A stretch of 64,000 bases of DNA from Acidovorax sp. RAC01 (GTDB lineage: Bacteria > Pseudomonadota > Gammaproteobacteria > Burkholderiales > Burkholderiaceae_C): the NCBI RefSeq assembly GCF_001714725.1, contig NZ_CP016447.1, forward strand, positions 3,963,501-4,027,500, written 5' to 3'. The translations under genes were made by a program, and so were the position numbers. The notes below the pieces were generated by a model, which was given only the letters and a program-made list of their open reading frames with translations, searched no databases and had not been told where the DNA came from. Every line of letters starts with the position of its first letter. Position 1 is the stretch's first letter. This document shows, in pieces, positions 51,756 to 60,495 of the stretch.

Positions 51756-52640
51756 TCAGCCCTGCTCGCTGGCCGCAATGATCTGCTTGACCAGCGGGTG
51801 GTGCAGCCCGCGGCGCGAGCGGATGGCGTGAATCTCTTCGCGCACATCCTCGCACTGCCCCAGCAGGCGCAGCCCGCGCATCTGTCCCACGTCGCCCGCA
51901 CCGAGCTGGCTCACCGGAAACACGCCCATGCCCCGCGCGGCAAACACGGCCAGCAGCGCGCTGTCTTCAAACTCGCCAACGATGCGTGGGCGGATGCCCT
52001 TGGTGTCGAACCAGTGGTCGAGTGCGATGCGCAGCGCCGAGTGCCCGGTGGGCAGCAGCACCGGCAGGTCGGTCAGCGACTGCGGAAACGCATCGCGCTG
52101 CGCCTTGCCCACCAGCTTGGCGGGCCCATACCAGTGCACCCCTGAGTCCACCAGCCGCTCGCTGGTCAGCCGCAGGTTGGGGTTGCGTGGCGCGGGCTGC
52201 CCGGCCAGCACGATATCGAGCTGGTGCAGCGCCAGCTCGGCCAGCAGCTGCTCGAACTCGCCCTCATGGCACACCAGCCGCAGGTCGGGCGTCTCCAGCA
52301 CCGGCGCCAGCAGCGCGTGCGCTGCCAGCTTGGAGATGCCGTCGGACAAGCCCACCGACAACTGCGCCACGCGCCCCGTGGCCGCCTCGCGCACCTCGTC
52401 CGGGAGCGACTGGCCCAGCGTGAAGATTTCCTCGGCCCGTGCAAATGCGGCCTGCCCCGCCGGTGTGGGCGCCACGCCCCGGCCTGCGGGCTTGAGCAAC
52501 TGGTGGCCCAGCTGCTTTTCCAGTTCGCGCACCTGGGCGCTGATGGTCTGCACCGCCATGTCCAGCCGCTCGGCAGCGCGTGCAAAACCGCCTTCCTTGA
52601 TGACGACCCAGAAGTAATACAGGTGGCGATAGTTCAGCAT
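51756..52640 (-). CDS. NhaR-like LysR-family regulator
   Basis: This 294-residue protein starts MLNYRHLYYFWVVIKEGGFA, as NhaR does. The helix-turn-helix lies at about residues 16-45 (RLDMAVQTISAQVRELEKQL). The inducer domain starts near residue 90. NhaR activates nhaA in response to sodium, but no antiporter is encoded in this window. ATG 52640 is chosen over the earlier in-frame start because it gives the family N-terminus. It is divergent from a small membrane protein gene at 52771. Confidence 0.82.
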   Translation of the reverse strand: MLNYRHLYYFWVVIKEGGFARAAERLDMAVQTISAQVRELEKQLGHQLLKPAGRGVAPTPAGQAAFARAEEIFTLGQSLPDEVREAATGRVAQLSVGLSDGISKLAAHALLAPVLETPDLRLVCHEGEFEQLLAELALHQLDIVLAGQPAPRNPNLRLTSERLVDSGVHWYGPAKLVGKAQRDAFPQSLTDLPVLLPTGHSALRIALDHWFDTKGIRPRIVGEFEDSALLAVFAARGMGVFPVSQLGAGDVGQMRGLRLLGQCEDVREEIHAIRSRRGLHHPLVKQIIAASEQG

Positions 52641-52770
52641 ATGGAATTCGCTTCGGGAAAACCGCATCTTAGTTGCGTGCGGGGGTGGTTTATCCAGCGC
52701 CATTGTGTCGCCAGACTACGCGTTCCCTGGTCCCATTTCTGATCTGCCCCTCACAAAAAAGGAACAACAC

Positions 52771-53169
52771 ATGCTCTACATCGCAAACTGGACACTGGTC
52801 ACCCTGCTGCTGGGTCTGTGGTCCCTGGCAGCCTGGGCGTTTCACGGCATCGTGGTCTGGGCGGTGACCAAGGCGCCTTCGATCACCGGGCCCGCGGCCG
52901 ACCTGTCGTCGGTCCCCGTGCCGGCGTGGCTGCTGCAGTTTTTGCCGATCGAAGCCATACAGGGCCTGATCGTGGGCCTGACCGAGACGTGGACGATGCT
53001 GGCCGGCTTTCTGCAAGCCGCACCGTCAGTAGCTACAGGCGTCTCTGTGGTGACCTGGACCGTGTGGGGCCTGGGCACCGCAGTGCTGGTTGCCGTGGGC
53101 GTGGGTGTCCACATCTGCGTAGCGCTGTGGGGCCGCCGCAGCATCGGCAGCGCCAAGCTGTCGGGCTAA
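52771..53169 (+). CDS. Small membrane protein next to the NhaR-like regulator
   Basis: This 132-residue protein has strong membrane segments at about residues 8-32 (VTLLLGLWSLAAWAFHGIVV) and 88-118 (GLGTAVLVAVGVGVHICVAL). An amphipathic helix lies between. I do not recognise a family. AAAAAAGGAACAACAC precedes the ATG. It is divergent from the NhaR-like gene and could be its target. Confidence 0.7.
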   Translation: MLYIANWTLVTLLLGLWSLAAWAFHGIVVWAVTKAPSITGPAADLSSVPVPAWLLQFLPIEAIQGLIVGLTETWTMLAGFLQAAPSVATGVSVVTWTVWGLGTAVLVAVGVGVHICVALWGRRSIGSAKLSG

Positions 53170-53241
53170 GACAGCAGTGGCCTGGAAGGCCGGTGGCGGG
53201 CACTGGCCGCCAGCAAGCCCGCTCTCTGGTCTGGCGGGCCC

Positions 53242-55134
53242 TCAGCCGACCAGATCCTTCACCTGCTGCAGCGCAGCCGGGTCTTCCATGGTGGTCAGGT
53301 CGCCCGGGTCGCGCCGTTCGGCAACCGCCTGCAGGGCACGCCGCAGCAGCTTGCCGCTGCGGGTCTTGGGCAGCACCGTCACGAAATAGACGCGCGATGG
53401 CCGTGCCACTGCGCCCAGCTGGTTGTCCACCTGCCTCATCACTTCGCCTTCGAGCTTGAGGCGGGCCGCATCGTCGGTGAGGCCCCTGGCGTCCTTGGCC
53501 ACGGCAAACGCCATCGCCACCTGGCCCTTGAGGCTGTCGGCCACGCCCACCACCGCCACCTCGGCGATGTTGGGGTGCGAGGCAATGCTTTCCTCGATCT
53601 CGCGGGTGCCCAGCCGGTGCCCGGCCACGTTGATCACGTCGTCGGTACGGCCCAGGATGAAGTGGTAGCCGTCGGCATCGCGAATGCCCCAGTCAAACGT
53701 GCTGTAGATCAGGCGGCCCGGGATGCTCTTCCAGTAGGTGTTCACAAAGCGGGCATCGTCGCGCCACACGGTCTGCATGCAGCCGGGGGGCAGTGGGCCT
53801 TCGATGGCGACCACGCCCTTCTGGTTGGCGCCGGTCAGCTCCTCGCCGGTCGACTCGTCGATCAGCTTCACGGCGTAGCCGTACATGGCCTTGCCGGGGC
53901 TGCCAAAGCGGGTGGATTGCTGTTCGACGCCGTTGGCCAGCGTGAGGATGGGCCAGCCGGTTTCGGTCTGCCAGTAGTTGTCGATGATGGGCACCTGCAG
54001 CGCGCTGCTGATCCACTGCGCCGTGGGTTCGTCCAGCGGCTCACCGGCCAGCCACAGGGCCTTGAGGCTGCTGACGTTGTACTTGCTCAGGTAGGCCGGG
54101 TCCTGCTTCTTGAGCACGCGCACTGCCGTGGGGGCCGAGAACATGTGCGTGACCTGGTACTTCTCGACAATGCTCCACCACACGCCGGCGTCGGGCCGCG
54201 TAGGCAGGCCTTCGTACATGATGGTGGCCATGCCGGCAATCAGCGGCCCGTAGATGATGTAGCTGTGGCCCACCACCCAGCCGATGTCGCTGGTCGCAAA
54301 GAACGTCTGGCCCGCCTCGGCGTTAAAGATGTGCTTCATGCTGGCCGCCAGCGCCACGGTGTAGCCGCCTGTGTCGCGCTGCACGCCCTTGGGCTTGCCA
54401 GTGGTGCCGCTGGTGTACAGCGTGTAGCTGGGGTGGGTGGATTCCACCCATTCGCAGGGCACCACGGCGTTGATGTGCTGCTCGCGCAGGGCCGCCCAGT
54501 CGTGGTCGCGGCCGGGCTGCAGGTGCATGGGAGCCAGCCCGCGGTTGACCATCAGCACCGCCTGCGGCTTGTGCTTTGACAGCGCAATGGCTTCGTCCAG
54601 CAGCGGCTTGTAGGGCACGACCTTGCCACCGCGCGAACCGGCGTCGGCGCTGACCACGGCCACGGGTTCGGCGTCTTCAATGCGCGACGCCAGCGAGCCC
54701 GCGGCAAAGCCGCCAAACACCACCGAATGCAGCGCACCGATGCGCACACAGGCCAGCATGGCAAACGCGGCCTCGGCAATCATCGGCATGTAGATCAGAA
54801 CGCGGTCGCCCTTCTTGACGCCCATGGCCAGCAGCGATGCCGCCATGCGCTGCACCTCGATGTGCAGTTCGGCATAGCTGTAGGCGCGCTCGGTCTCGGT
54901 TTCGGTCGAGATGGCGATCAGCGCCGTCTGCCCTGCCCGGCTGGCCAGATGGCGGTCTACCGCGTTGTGGCACAGGTTGGTCGTGCCGCCCACAAACCAT
55001 TTGGCAAACGGTGGGTTGCTGTATTCGCACACCTGGGTGGGCGGGGTCTTCCAGTCCACCAGCTGCGCCTGTTCGCTCCAGAAACTGTCGCGTTGATCGA
55101 TGGACTGGCGGTAGAAATCGGCGTACTGGCTCAT
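53242..55134 (-). CDS. prpE: Propionyl-CoA synthetase
   Basis: This 630-residue ANL-superfamily ligase has the P-loop motif YTSGTTGKPKGVQRD, AGEPLDEPT, DNYWQTETGWP, and the hinge in DWGIRDADGYHFILGRTDD. NVAGHRLGTREIEE and TRSGKLLRRAL with the regulatory Lys follow. The sequence DNYWQTETGW and the length match PrpE better than AcsA. It activates propionate (or acetate) to its CoA ester using ATP. No prpBCD genes lie next to it. GAGGAGA lies ahead of the ATG. Confidence 0.92.
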   Translation of the reverse strand: MSQYADFYRQSIDQRDSFWSEQAQLVDWKTPPTQVCEYSNPPFAKWFVGGTTNLCHNAVDRHLASRAGQTALIAISTETETERAYSYAELHIEVQRMAASLLAMGVKKGDRVLIYMPMIAEAAFAMLACVRIGALHSVVFGGFAAGSLASRIEDAEPVAVVSADAGSRGGKVVPYKPLLDEAIALSKHKPQAVLMVNRGLAPMHLQPGRDHDWAALREQHINAVVPCEWVESTHPSYTLYTSGTTGKPKGVQRDTGGYTVALAASMKHIFNAEAGQTFFATSDIGWVVGHSYIIYGPLIAGMATIMYEGLPTRPDAGVWWSIVEKYQVTHMFSAPTAVRVLKKQDPAYLSKYNVSSLKALWLAGEPLDEPTAQWISSALQVPIIDNYWQTETGWPILTLANGVEQQSTRFGSPGKAMYGYAVKLIDESTGEELTGANQKGVVAIEGPLPPGCMQTVWRDDARFVNTYWKSIPGRLIYSTFDWGIRDADGYHFILGRTDDVINVAGHRLGTREIEESIASHPNIAEVAVVGVADSLKGQVAMAFAVAKDARGLTDDAARLKLEGEVMRQVDNQLGAVARPSRVYFVTVLPKTRSGKLLRRALQAVAERRDPGDLTTMEDPAALQQVKDLVG

Positions 55135-55273
55135 CGGGGTCTCCTCTGCATCTCACTCGTCTGCCTGATGGCAGTTCTGAATTCATAATTATTCATAACG
55201 GGCTTTCGACAAACTGACGTGGCGGCGCGCACGGCGCGCCCATGCCCACAGCCGAGTCACTTGCGTCAGAGAA

Positions 55274-55317
55274 TTGAAATATATGCGTCACCCACCAACT
55301 CATATACTTCACGCATG
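55274..55317 (+). promoter_or_regulatory. Possible chromate operon promoter/operator
   Basis: An AT-rich stretch holds TATATG (55280-55285) and its inverted copy CATATA (55301-55306), 15 bp apart. TATACT (55303-55308) may be the -10 element. ChrB regulates its own operon and could bind here. The exact promoter is uncertain. Confidence 0.4.
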
Positions 55318-56301
55318 TGGTCGATACTCATCATGGCGCTCCCTACCCACCCCAATGCCGTTCGCCTGCGGGTGTGGCGCACGCTCAAGGCGCTGGGCTG
55401 CGGCGCGCTGCGTGACGGGGCCTACGTGCTTCCGCTGGAACACGCCGCAGGCCTGGCCGACGTGGCCGCTGAGGTCCGTGCCCACGGCGGCACGGCCTCG
55501 GTGCTCACGCTGCAGGCCAACGACGACGCCCAGCGGGCTGAAATCGAGGCCTTGTTTGACCGCACCGATGCCTTCACACAGTGGCGCGAAACCGCCACCG
55601 CCCTGCAGGCCGAGCTGCCCACCCTGGGCGAAACCGATGCACGCCGGCGCTTTCGCGGCGTGTCCGATGCCCTGCAGGCCGTGCGGCGCATCGATTACTA
55701 CCCCACCGCCGCCTCCAGCCAGGCCGAAGAAACCCTGGCGCACTTGCGGAGCGCCCTCGACCGCTGCTTTTCGCACGGCGAGCCCAGCGCGTGCGCCGCG
55801 TCGGTACACGGCATTCCGTTGCTAGACCGCAGCGCATACCAGAACCGCCACTGGGCCACACGCGCCCGCCCCTGGGTGGACCGCCTGGCCAGTGCCTGGC
55901 TGATCCGGCGGTTCATCGACCCCGGCGCCCGCTTTGTGTGGCTGGCCGCCGTGCCGGCATCGCCGTGCAACGGGTTCGTAGGGTTTGACTACGACGGTGC
56001 CCCGTTCACGCATGTGGGCCCGCTGGTCACCTTTGAAGTGCTGATGGCCAGTTTTGGCCTGGGTGAAGACGCGCGCCTGCAGCACCTGGCGCGCACGGTG
56101 CGCTACCTCGACGCCGGTGGCATCCCGGTGCCCGAGGCAGCCGGTCTGGAAGCCGTGCTGGCCGGGCTGCGTGAGCTGAACGCCGACGACGACCGATTGG
56201 TGCAGGCGGCGATGGCGGTGCTGGATGCCCTGTACGCCGCGCCCCTGGCGACCTCTGGCACGGGCACCACCGCCGCGCGCCCTGCCGCCCCCCGTTCCTG
56301 A
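55315..56301 (+). CDS. chrB: Chromate resistance regulator ChrB
   Basis: This 328-residue protein has the N-terminal ChrB domain [31 protein letters not shown], and helical linker regions. The C-terminal ChrB domain has [34 protein letters not shown] and [20 protein letters not shown]. ChrB senses chromate and controls chrA. Relatives start MxWxxLxLSLPT, so ATG 55315 ([13 protein letters not shown]) fits. It is followed 34 bp later by chrA. Confidence 0.93.
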   Translation: MWSILIMALPTHPNAVRLRVWRTLKALGCGALRDGAYVLPLEHAAGLADVAAEVRAHGGTASVLTLQANDDAQRAEIEALFDRTDAFTQWRETATALQAELPTLGETDARRRFRGVSDALQAVRRIDYYPTAASSQAEETLAHLRSALDRCFSHGEPSACAASVHGIPLLDRSAYQNRHWATRARPWVDRLASAWLIRRFIDPGARFVWLAAVPASPCNGFVGFDYDGAPFTHVGPLVTFEVLMASFGLGEDARLQHLARTVRYLDAGGIPVPEAAGLEAVLAGLRELNADDDRLVQAAMAVLDALYAAPLATSGTGTTAARPAAPRS

Positions 56302-56335
56302 CCCGTCCCCTCGTCCTGACCCGCCCCCACCCGCC

Positions 56336-57703
56336 ATGCCACCCGACACCACCCCCACCGCCTCACAGGCTCCGCCTTCTCCCGTCAGCTTTCGCGAGGC
56401 CTTCTGGTTCTGGCTCAAGCTCGGCTTCATCAGCTTTGGCGGCCCCGCCGGGCAAATCGCGATCATGCACACCGAGCTGGTCGAGCGCCGCCGCTGGATC
56501 AGCGAAAAGCGGTTTCTGCACGCGCTCAACTACTGCATGCTGCTGCCCGGGCCGGAGGCGCAGCAACTGGCCACCTACATTGGCTGGCTCATGCACCGCA
56601 CCTGGGGGGGCATCGTGGCCGGGGCGCTGTTTGTGCTGCCCTCGCTGTTCATCCTGGTGGGTCTGTCGTGGGTGTACCTGCGCTTTGGCGACGTGCCGGT
56701 GGTGGCGGGCATCTTCTACGGCATCAAGCCGGCGGTGACGGCACTGGTGCTGCACGCGGCGCACCGCATTGGCACCCGGGCGCTCAAAAACGGCTGGATG
56801 TGGGCGATTGCAGCCCTGTCGTTCGTGGCCATCTTTGCGCTTGATACCCCCTTCCCGGCCATCGTGCTGGCGGCCGGGCTCATCGGCTACTTTGGTGCCC
56901 GGCGCTGGCCCGCCGTGTTTGCCCTCAGCGGGGGCCACGCCACAGCGCACGCCGGCTATGGCCCGGCGCTGATTGACGACGACACGCCCACGCCAGACCA
57001 CGCCCGGTTTTCACGCCGCCACCTGGCGAAGGTACTGGCTGCAGGCCTGGCGCTGTGGCTTGTGGCCATGGGGCTGCTGGTGGCCACCCAGGGCTGGGAG
57101 GGCACGCTCACGCAGATGGGCTGGTTCTTCACCAAGGCCGCCCTGCTCACATTTGGCGGCGCCTACGCCGTGCTGCCCTATGTGTACCAGGGCGCGGTGG
57201 AGCACTACCAGTGGCTCAGCGGCCCGCAGATGATCGACGGGCTGGCGCTGGGCGAGACCACGCCCGGCCCGCTGATCATGGTGGTGGCCTTCGTCGGCTT
57301 TGTGGGGGGCTGGCTGCAGCAGGTGGGGGGGCCCGATGCGCTCTTCGCTGGTGCTGTGGCGGCCGCCACGGTGGTGACTTTTGTCACCTTTTTGCCGTCA
57401 TTCATCTTCATTCTAGCGGGCGGGCCCGCCGTGGAAGCCACGCACGGCAAGCTGGGCTTCACCGCTCCGCTCAGCGCCATCACGGCCGCCGTGGTCGGCG
57501 TCATCCTGAACCTGGCGCTGTTCTTTGCCTACCACCTGCTGTGGCCCCAGGGCTTTGCGGGCCGGTTTGACGCGATCTCGGCCGCGATCGCCGTGGCGGC
57601 TGGCGTGGCGCTGTTCCGCTTCAAGGTAGGCGTGTTGACACTGCTGGGCGGCTGCGCGCTGGCAGGGCTGGCCATCACCTTCCTGCGGCCCCTGCTGGGC
57701 TGA
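56336..57703 (+). CDS. chrA: Chromate efflux transporter ChrA (CHR family)
   Basis: This 455-residue protein is a two-domain CHR transporter. Each half begins with a conserved block: [20 protein letters not shown] with [14 protein letters not shown] in the N half, and [20 protein letters not shown] with [20 protein letters not shown] in the C half. About ten membrane segments are predicted. It expels chromate from the cytoplasm using the proton gradient. It lies between chrB and the SOD-rhodanese fusion. No strong ribosome site is visible. Confidence 0.95.
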   Translation: MPPDTTPTASQAPPSPVSFREAFWFWLKLGFISFGGPAGQIAIMHTELVERRRWISEKRFLHALNYCMLLPGPEAQQLATYIGWLMHRTWGGIVAGALFVLPSLFILVGLSWVYLRFGDVPVVAGIFYGIKPAVTALVLHAAHRIGTRALKNGWMWAIAALSFVAIFALDTPFPAIVLAAGLIGYFGARRWPAVFALSGGHATAHAGYGPALIDDDTPTPDHARFSRRHLAKVLAAGLALWLVAMGLLVATQGWEGTLTQMGWFFTKAALLTFGGAYAVLPYVYQGAVEHYQWLSGPQMIDGLALGETTPGPLIMVVAFVGFVGGWLQQVGGPDALFAGAVAAATVVTFVTFLPSFIFILAGGPAVEATHGKLGFTAPLSAITAAVVGVILNLALFFAYHLLWPQGFAGRFDAISAAIAVAAGVALFRFKVGVLTLLGGCALAGLAITFLRPLLG

Positions 57704-57732
57704 TTTGTTGACCAATCCCCCGAAAGCACCCC

Positions 57733-58644
57733 ATGCAGTTACGCATAACGCCTTTGCCCTTTGACCTGGCCAGCCTGTCCGGGCTTTCCGAAAGCCTGCT
57801 GCAAAGCCACCACGCCCACAACTACGGCGGGGCGGTGAAAAGGCTCAACGCCATCCGCGCCGACCTGGCCGCCCTGCCCTTTGCCAGCGCGCCCGGCTAC
57901 ACCGTCAACGGTCTCAAGCGCGAGGAGCTCATCGCCACCAATTCGGTGCTGCTGCACGAGCTGTACTTTGCATGCCTGGGCGGCCCCCCCAACGCAGAGC
58001 CGCCACCCGCCATGGCGCTAGCGCTGGCGGCCAGCTTTGGCAGCGTGGAGCGCTGGCGCGAAGAATTCGTGGCCATGGGGCGGGCGCTGGGCGGTGGCTC
58101 GGGCTGGGTGCTGCTGGTGTTCCAGCCGCACGATGGCACGCTGGTGAACCAGTGGGCGGCCGACCACACCCAGGCTGTGGCGGGGGGCGTGCCCATTGCG
58201 GCGCTGGACATGTACGAGCACGCCTACCACCTCGACTTTGGCGCCGCTGCGGCGCTGTATGTAGACGCCTTCATGGCGCAGCTGAACTGGCCCGCCATCC
58301 ACCGCCGCTACCAGCGCGCAGTGACTGCCGCCACGGGCGACATCGGCGCGTCGCACCCGGATGCCCAGCAAGCCGCGCAAATCATCGACGTGCGCCGTGC
58401 GGGCGCCTATGCCACGGCGGCCCAGGTGATCCCGGGCGCCCGCTGGCAGGACCCCACACGCATCGACGAATGGGCCGACACCCTGCCCGCCGACCAGGCC
58501 ACCGTGGTGTATTGCGTCCACGGGCACGAAGTAAGCCGTGCGGTGGCGCTGCGGCTGCACGCATCCGGGCGGCCGGTGCGCTTTCTGGAAGGCGGTATCG
58601 AGGGGTGGGCTGCGGCGGGCATGAAGCTGGCGCCAAAAAGCTGA
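57733..58644 (+). CDS. Fusion of iron/manganese superoxide dismutase (ChrC role) and rhodanese (ChrE role)
   Basis: This 303-residue protein has two domains. Residues 1-195 are an Fe/Mn superoxide dismutase: QSHHAHNYGGAVKRLNAI (first metal His), LLHELYFACLGG (second His) and ALDMYEHAYHLDF (Asp and last His). Residues 205-303 are a rhodanese with QIIDVRRAGAY, active loop VVYCVHGHEVSRAVALRL (Cys about 261) and LEGGIEGWAAAG. In Cupriavidus chromate operons the dismutase (ChrC) and rhodanese (ChrE) are separate genes after chrA. Here they are one protein, 29 bp after chrA, with no stop or frameshift between. Confidence 0.93.
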   Translation: MQLRITPLPFDLASLSGLSESLLQSHHAHNYGGAVKRLNAIRADLAALPFASAPGYTVNGLKREELIATNSVLLHELYFACLGGPPNAEPPPAMALALAASFGSVERWREEFVAMGRALGGGSGWVLLVFQPHDGTLVNQWAADHTQAVAGGVPIAALDMYEHAYHLDFGAAAALYVDAFMAQLNWPAIHRRYQRAVTAATGDIGASHPDAQQAAQIIDVRRAGAYATAAQVIPGARWQDPTRIDEWADTLPADQATVVYCVHGHEVSRAVALRLHASGRPVRFLEGGIEGWAAAGMKLAPKS

Positions 58645-58727
58645 AAGTCCATCGGCCCTGAGCCAAGCCCCGCGTGGTTTACCGCAGGGCCCGGGGATGG
58701 AGTGCACTGCCCCACACCCGGCGCACG

Positions 58728-58800
58728 CCATTAGCTACATTTTTGATAGCTATAAAAGTCCGTACTACAAGCGGTGGAGCCCTAAAACGCTTTAAAGAAC
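58728..58800 (+). repeat. Dispersed repeat, copy after the chromate operon
   Basis: The head GCCATTAGCTACATTTTTGA is followed by TAGCTATAAAAGTCCGTACT and ACAAGCGGTGGAGCCCTAAA. It is the longest extragenic copy here. Confidence 0.65.
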
Positions 58801-58821
58801 CCGCAAAACCCGGCCCTTACT

Positions 58822-59424
58822 TCACTTGATCAGCCCGAGCACGTCCTTGAAAGCCGGGTGTTCACAGCTGCCCAGCCATTCAAAGGCGACCATCTCGGTC
58901 GTCACCAGCTCGGCGCCTGCACCGGCCAGCCGGTCAAAGGCCGCGTCGCGGTTGCGCTCGGTGCGTGAGCCGCACGCGTCCGTCACCACCCAGACCTCGA
59001 ACTCGTCCTCGATCAGGTCCAGCGCGGTCTGCAGCAGGCACACATGGGCCTCGCAGCCCGCAATGACGATGGTGCCGCGCTCGGATGCCTGGGCCGCGGG
59101 CTTTTGCAGGTGCTTGGGCAGGCTGCGCGCATTGCCGCCCTGGGGCTTGGCCGGGGGGCGCAGCCATTCGCCCAGGCCTTCCTCGGCGGCGCTGAAATGC
59201 ATTTTGGCCAGGGTCTTCTGGCACAGGGCGCGCAGCGCGGCGTCGTTCGCGCCCAGGCGCGAAGGGTTTTGCTCGGTGCCCCACACGGGCACCTCGAGCA
59301 TGCGCGCGATCTCGGCCAGGCGGCGGGCGTTGGCCAGCACGGCGGGGCCTTCAAAGATGGCGGGCATCAAGCGCTCCTGGTAGTCGACCAGGACGAGTTG
59401 GGATTCGGTGACGTCGAGCAGCAT
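58822..59424 (-). CDS. Isochorismatase-family hydrolase
   Basis: This 200-residue cysteine hydrolase has the triad Asp in QLVLVDYQERLMPAI (near residue 14), Lys in LAKMHFSAA and Cys in VIAGCEAHVCLLQTALDLIE. It resembles YcaC-like proteins rather than true isochorismatases. The reaction is unknown. It is the last gene of a leftward operon with a PRPP synthetase-like gene and an AMP phosphorylase-like gene; 101 bp separate it from the former. A role in breaking down a nucleotide-derived amide is possible but only inferred. Confidence 0.88.
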   Translation of the reverse strand: MLLDVTESQLVLVDYQERLMPAIFEGPAVLANARRLAEIARMLEVPVWGTEQNPSRLGANDAALRALCQKTLAKMHFSAAEEGLGEWLRPPAKPQGGNARSLPKHLQKPAAQASERGTIVIAGCEAHVCLLQTALDLIEDEFEVWVVTDACGSRTERNRDAAFDRLAGAGAELVTTEMVAFEWLGSCEHPAFKDVLGLIK

Positions 59425-59525
59425 GGTGTGTGTGGCAGTGGGGTCGCGCCGGGGGCGACGGGTCTTGTGCGGAAGCGGCCTGAGGAAACCCGGCCGACGG
59501 GGGATTGTCGCAGCCCGTCGGCCAG

Positions 59526-60455
59526 TCAGCGTGCGACTTGCAGCACGCCGCGGACCGCCTCACCCAGCACTTCGGCCATGGGCACGCTGTTGCTGGCGTG
59601 CGCAATGCAGTCGGTGCTCCAGACCTCGCCCACCCCCGCTTCGTGCAAGGCCTGCAGCGCATCGCCCGCAAACAGGGCATGGGTCACGGCCACATCGACC
59701 GATGCCGCACCTGCCTGCCGCAGCAGCTGCGCGGCAAGGGCCAGGGTGCGGCCGGTGCTGGCCATGTCGTCCAGCAGCACCACGGAGCGGCCGCGGGCGT
59801 CGAGCGCAGGCAGCTCGATGGTCACGTCCCGGTCGCCGCGGCGCACCTTGGTGCACACGGCGTGGTCAAAGCCGTGGCGCGCGGCGGCCTGGGCGATCCA
59901 CTGGGCCGATTCACCATCCGGTCCCACCAGCAACGCGCCCGGGCGGCGCCGGGCAATCAGGTCGGCCAGTGGCTGGGCGCCGCTGAGCACCACAGCCTGC
60001 GGCACGGGCACGGCCTGCTGTAGCGTGGCCACCCGGTGCAGGTGCGGGTCGACCGTGACCACGGCATCGAACAGGCTGGCCAGAAAGCCGCCCACCACCT
60101 GCTGGCTGACCACCTGGCCGGGCTCAAACGCCATGTCTTGCCGCATGTAGGCCAGGTAGGGTGCCACCAGCGTGAGGTGGTGCGCGCCCAGCCCGCGGGC
60201 CGTGCGGGCGGCCAGCAGCAGCTCCACCAGCTTTTCGTTGGGCTGGTGCAGGCTGCGCAGCAAGACCACGCGGGCTGGCAATGCGCCCTGCGCGTCCAGC
60301 GGCAGACGCAGCCGCAGTTCGCCGTCGGGGAACCGGTGGCGTTCGATGGCGTGGGCGGGAAGGCCTGCGGCTTGTGCCAGCCGCAGGGCGGCGGCTTCCT
60401 CGTCTGCAAAGTGCAGCAGCCAGGCGTTGCCCGGCGTGGGCATGGCGGAGGTCAT
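59526..60455 (-). CDS. Ribose-phosphate pyrophosphokinase-like protein
   Basis: This 309-residue PRPP synthetase relative has two phosphoribosyltransferase-like domains. RHRFPDGELRLRLPL corresponds to the ATP loop, LVAPYLAYMRQDMAFEPGQ to the PYxRQD site, and VTVDPHLHRV to the metal site with His. The PRPP loop is VVLLDDMASTGRTLALAAQ. It could make PRPP from ribose 5-phosphate, or act on another ribose phosphate. It lies 40 bp after the AMP phosphorylase-like gene on the same strand. AAGGAG lies upstream of the ATG. Confidence 0.9.
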   Translation of the reverse strand: MTSAMPTPGNAWLLHFADEEAAALRLAQAAGLPAHAIERHRFPDGELRLRLPLDAQGALPARVVLLRSLHQPNEKLVELLLAARTARGLGAHHLTLVAPYLAYMRQDMAFEPGQVVSQQVVGGFLASLFDAVVTVDPHLHRVATLQQAVPVPQAVVLSGAQPLADLIARRRPGALLVGPDGESAQWIAQAAARHGFDHAVCTKVRRGDRDVTIELPALDARGRSVVLLDDMASTGRTLALAAQLLRQAGAASVDVAVTHALFAGDALQALHEAGVGEVWSTDCIAHASNSVPMAEVLGEAVRGVLQVAR

Positions 60456-60495
60456 GGAGGTCGTTCTCCTTTCAGGTGCCGACAGAAAGGGCCGG

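Noticed and set aside
53242..55134. Acetyl-CoA synthetase AcsA
   Set aside because: Length and the DNYWQTETGWP block fit propionyl-CoA synthetase better, though some acetate activity is possible.
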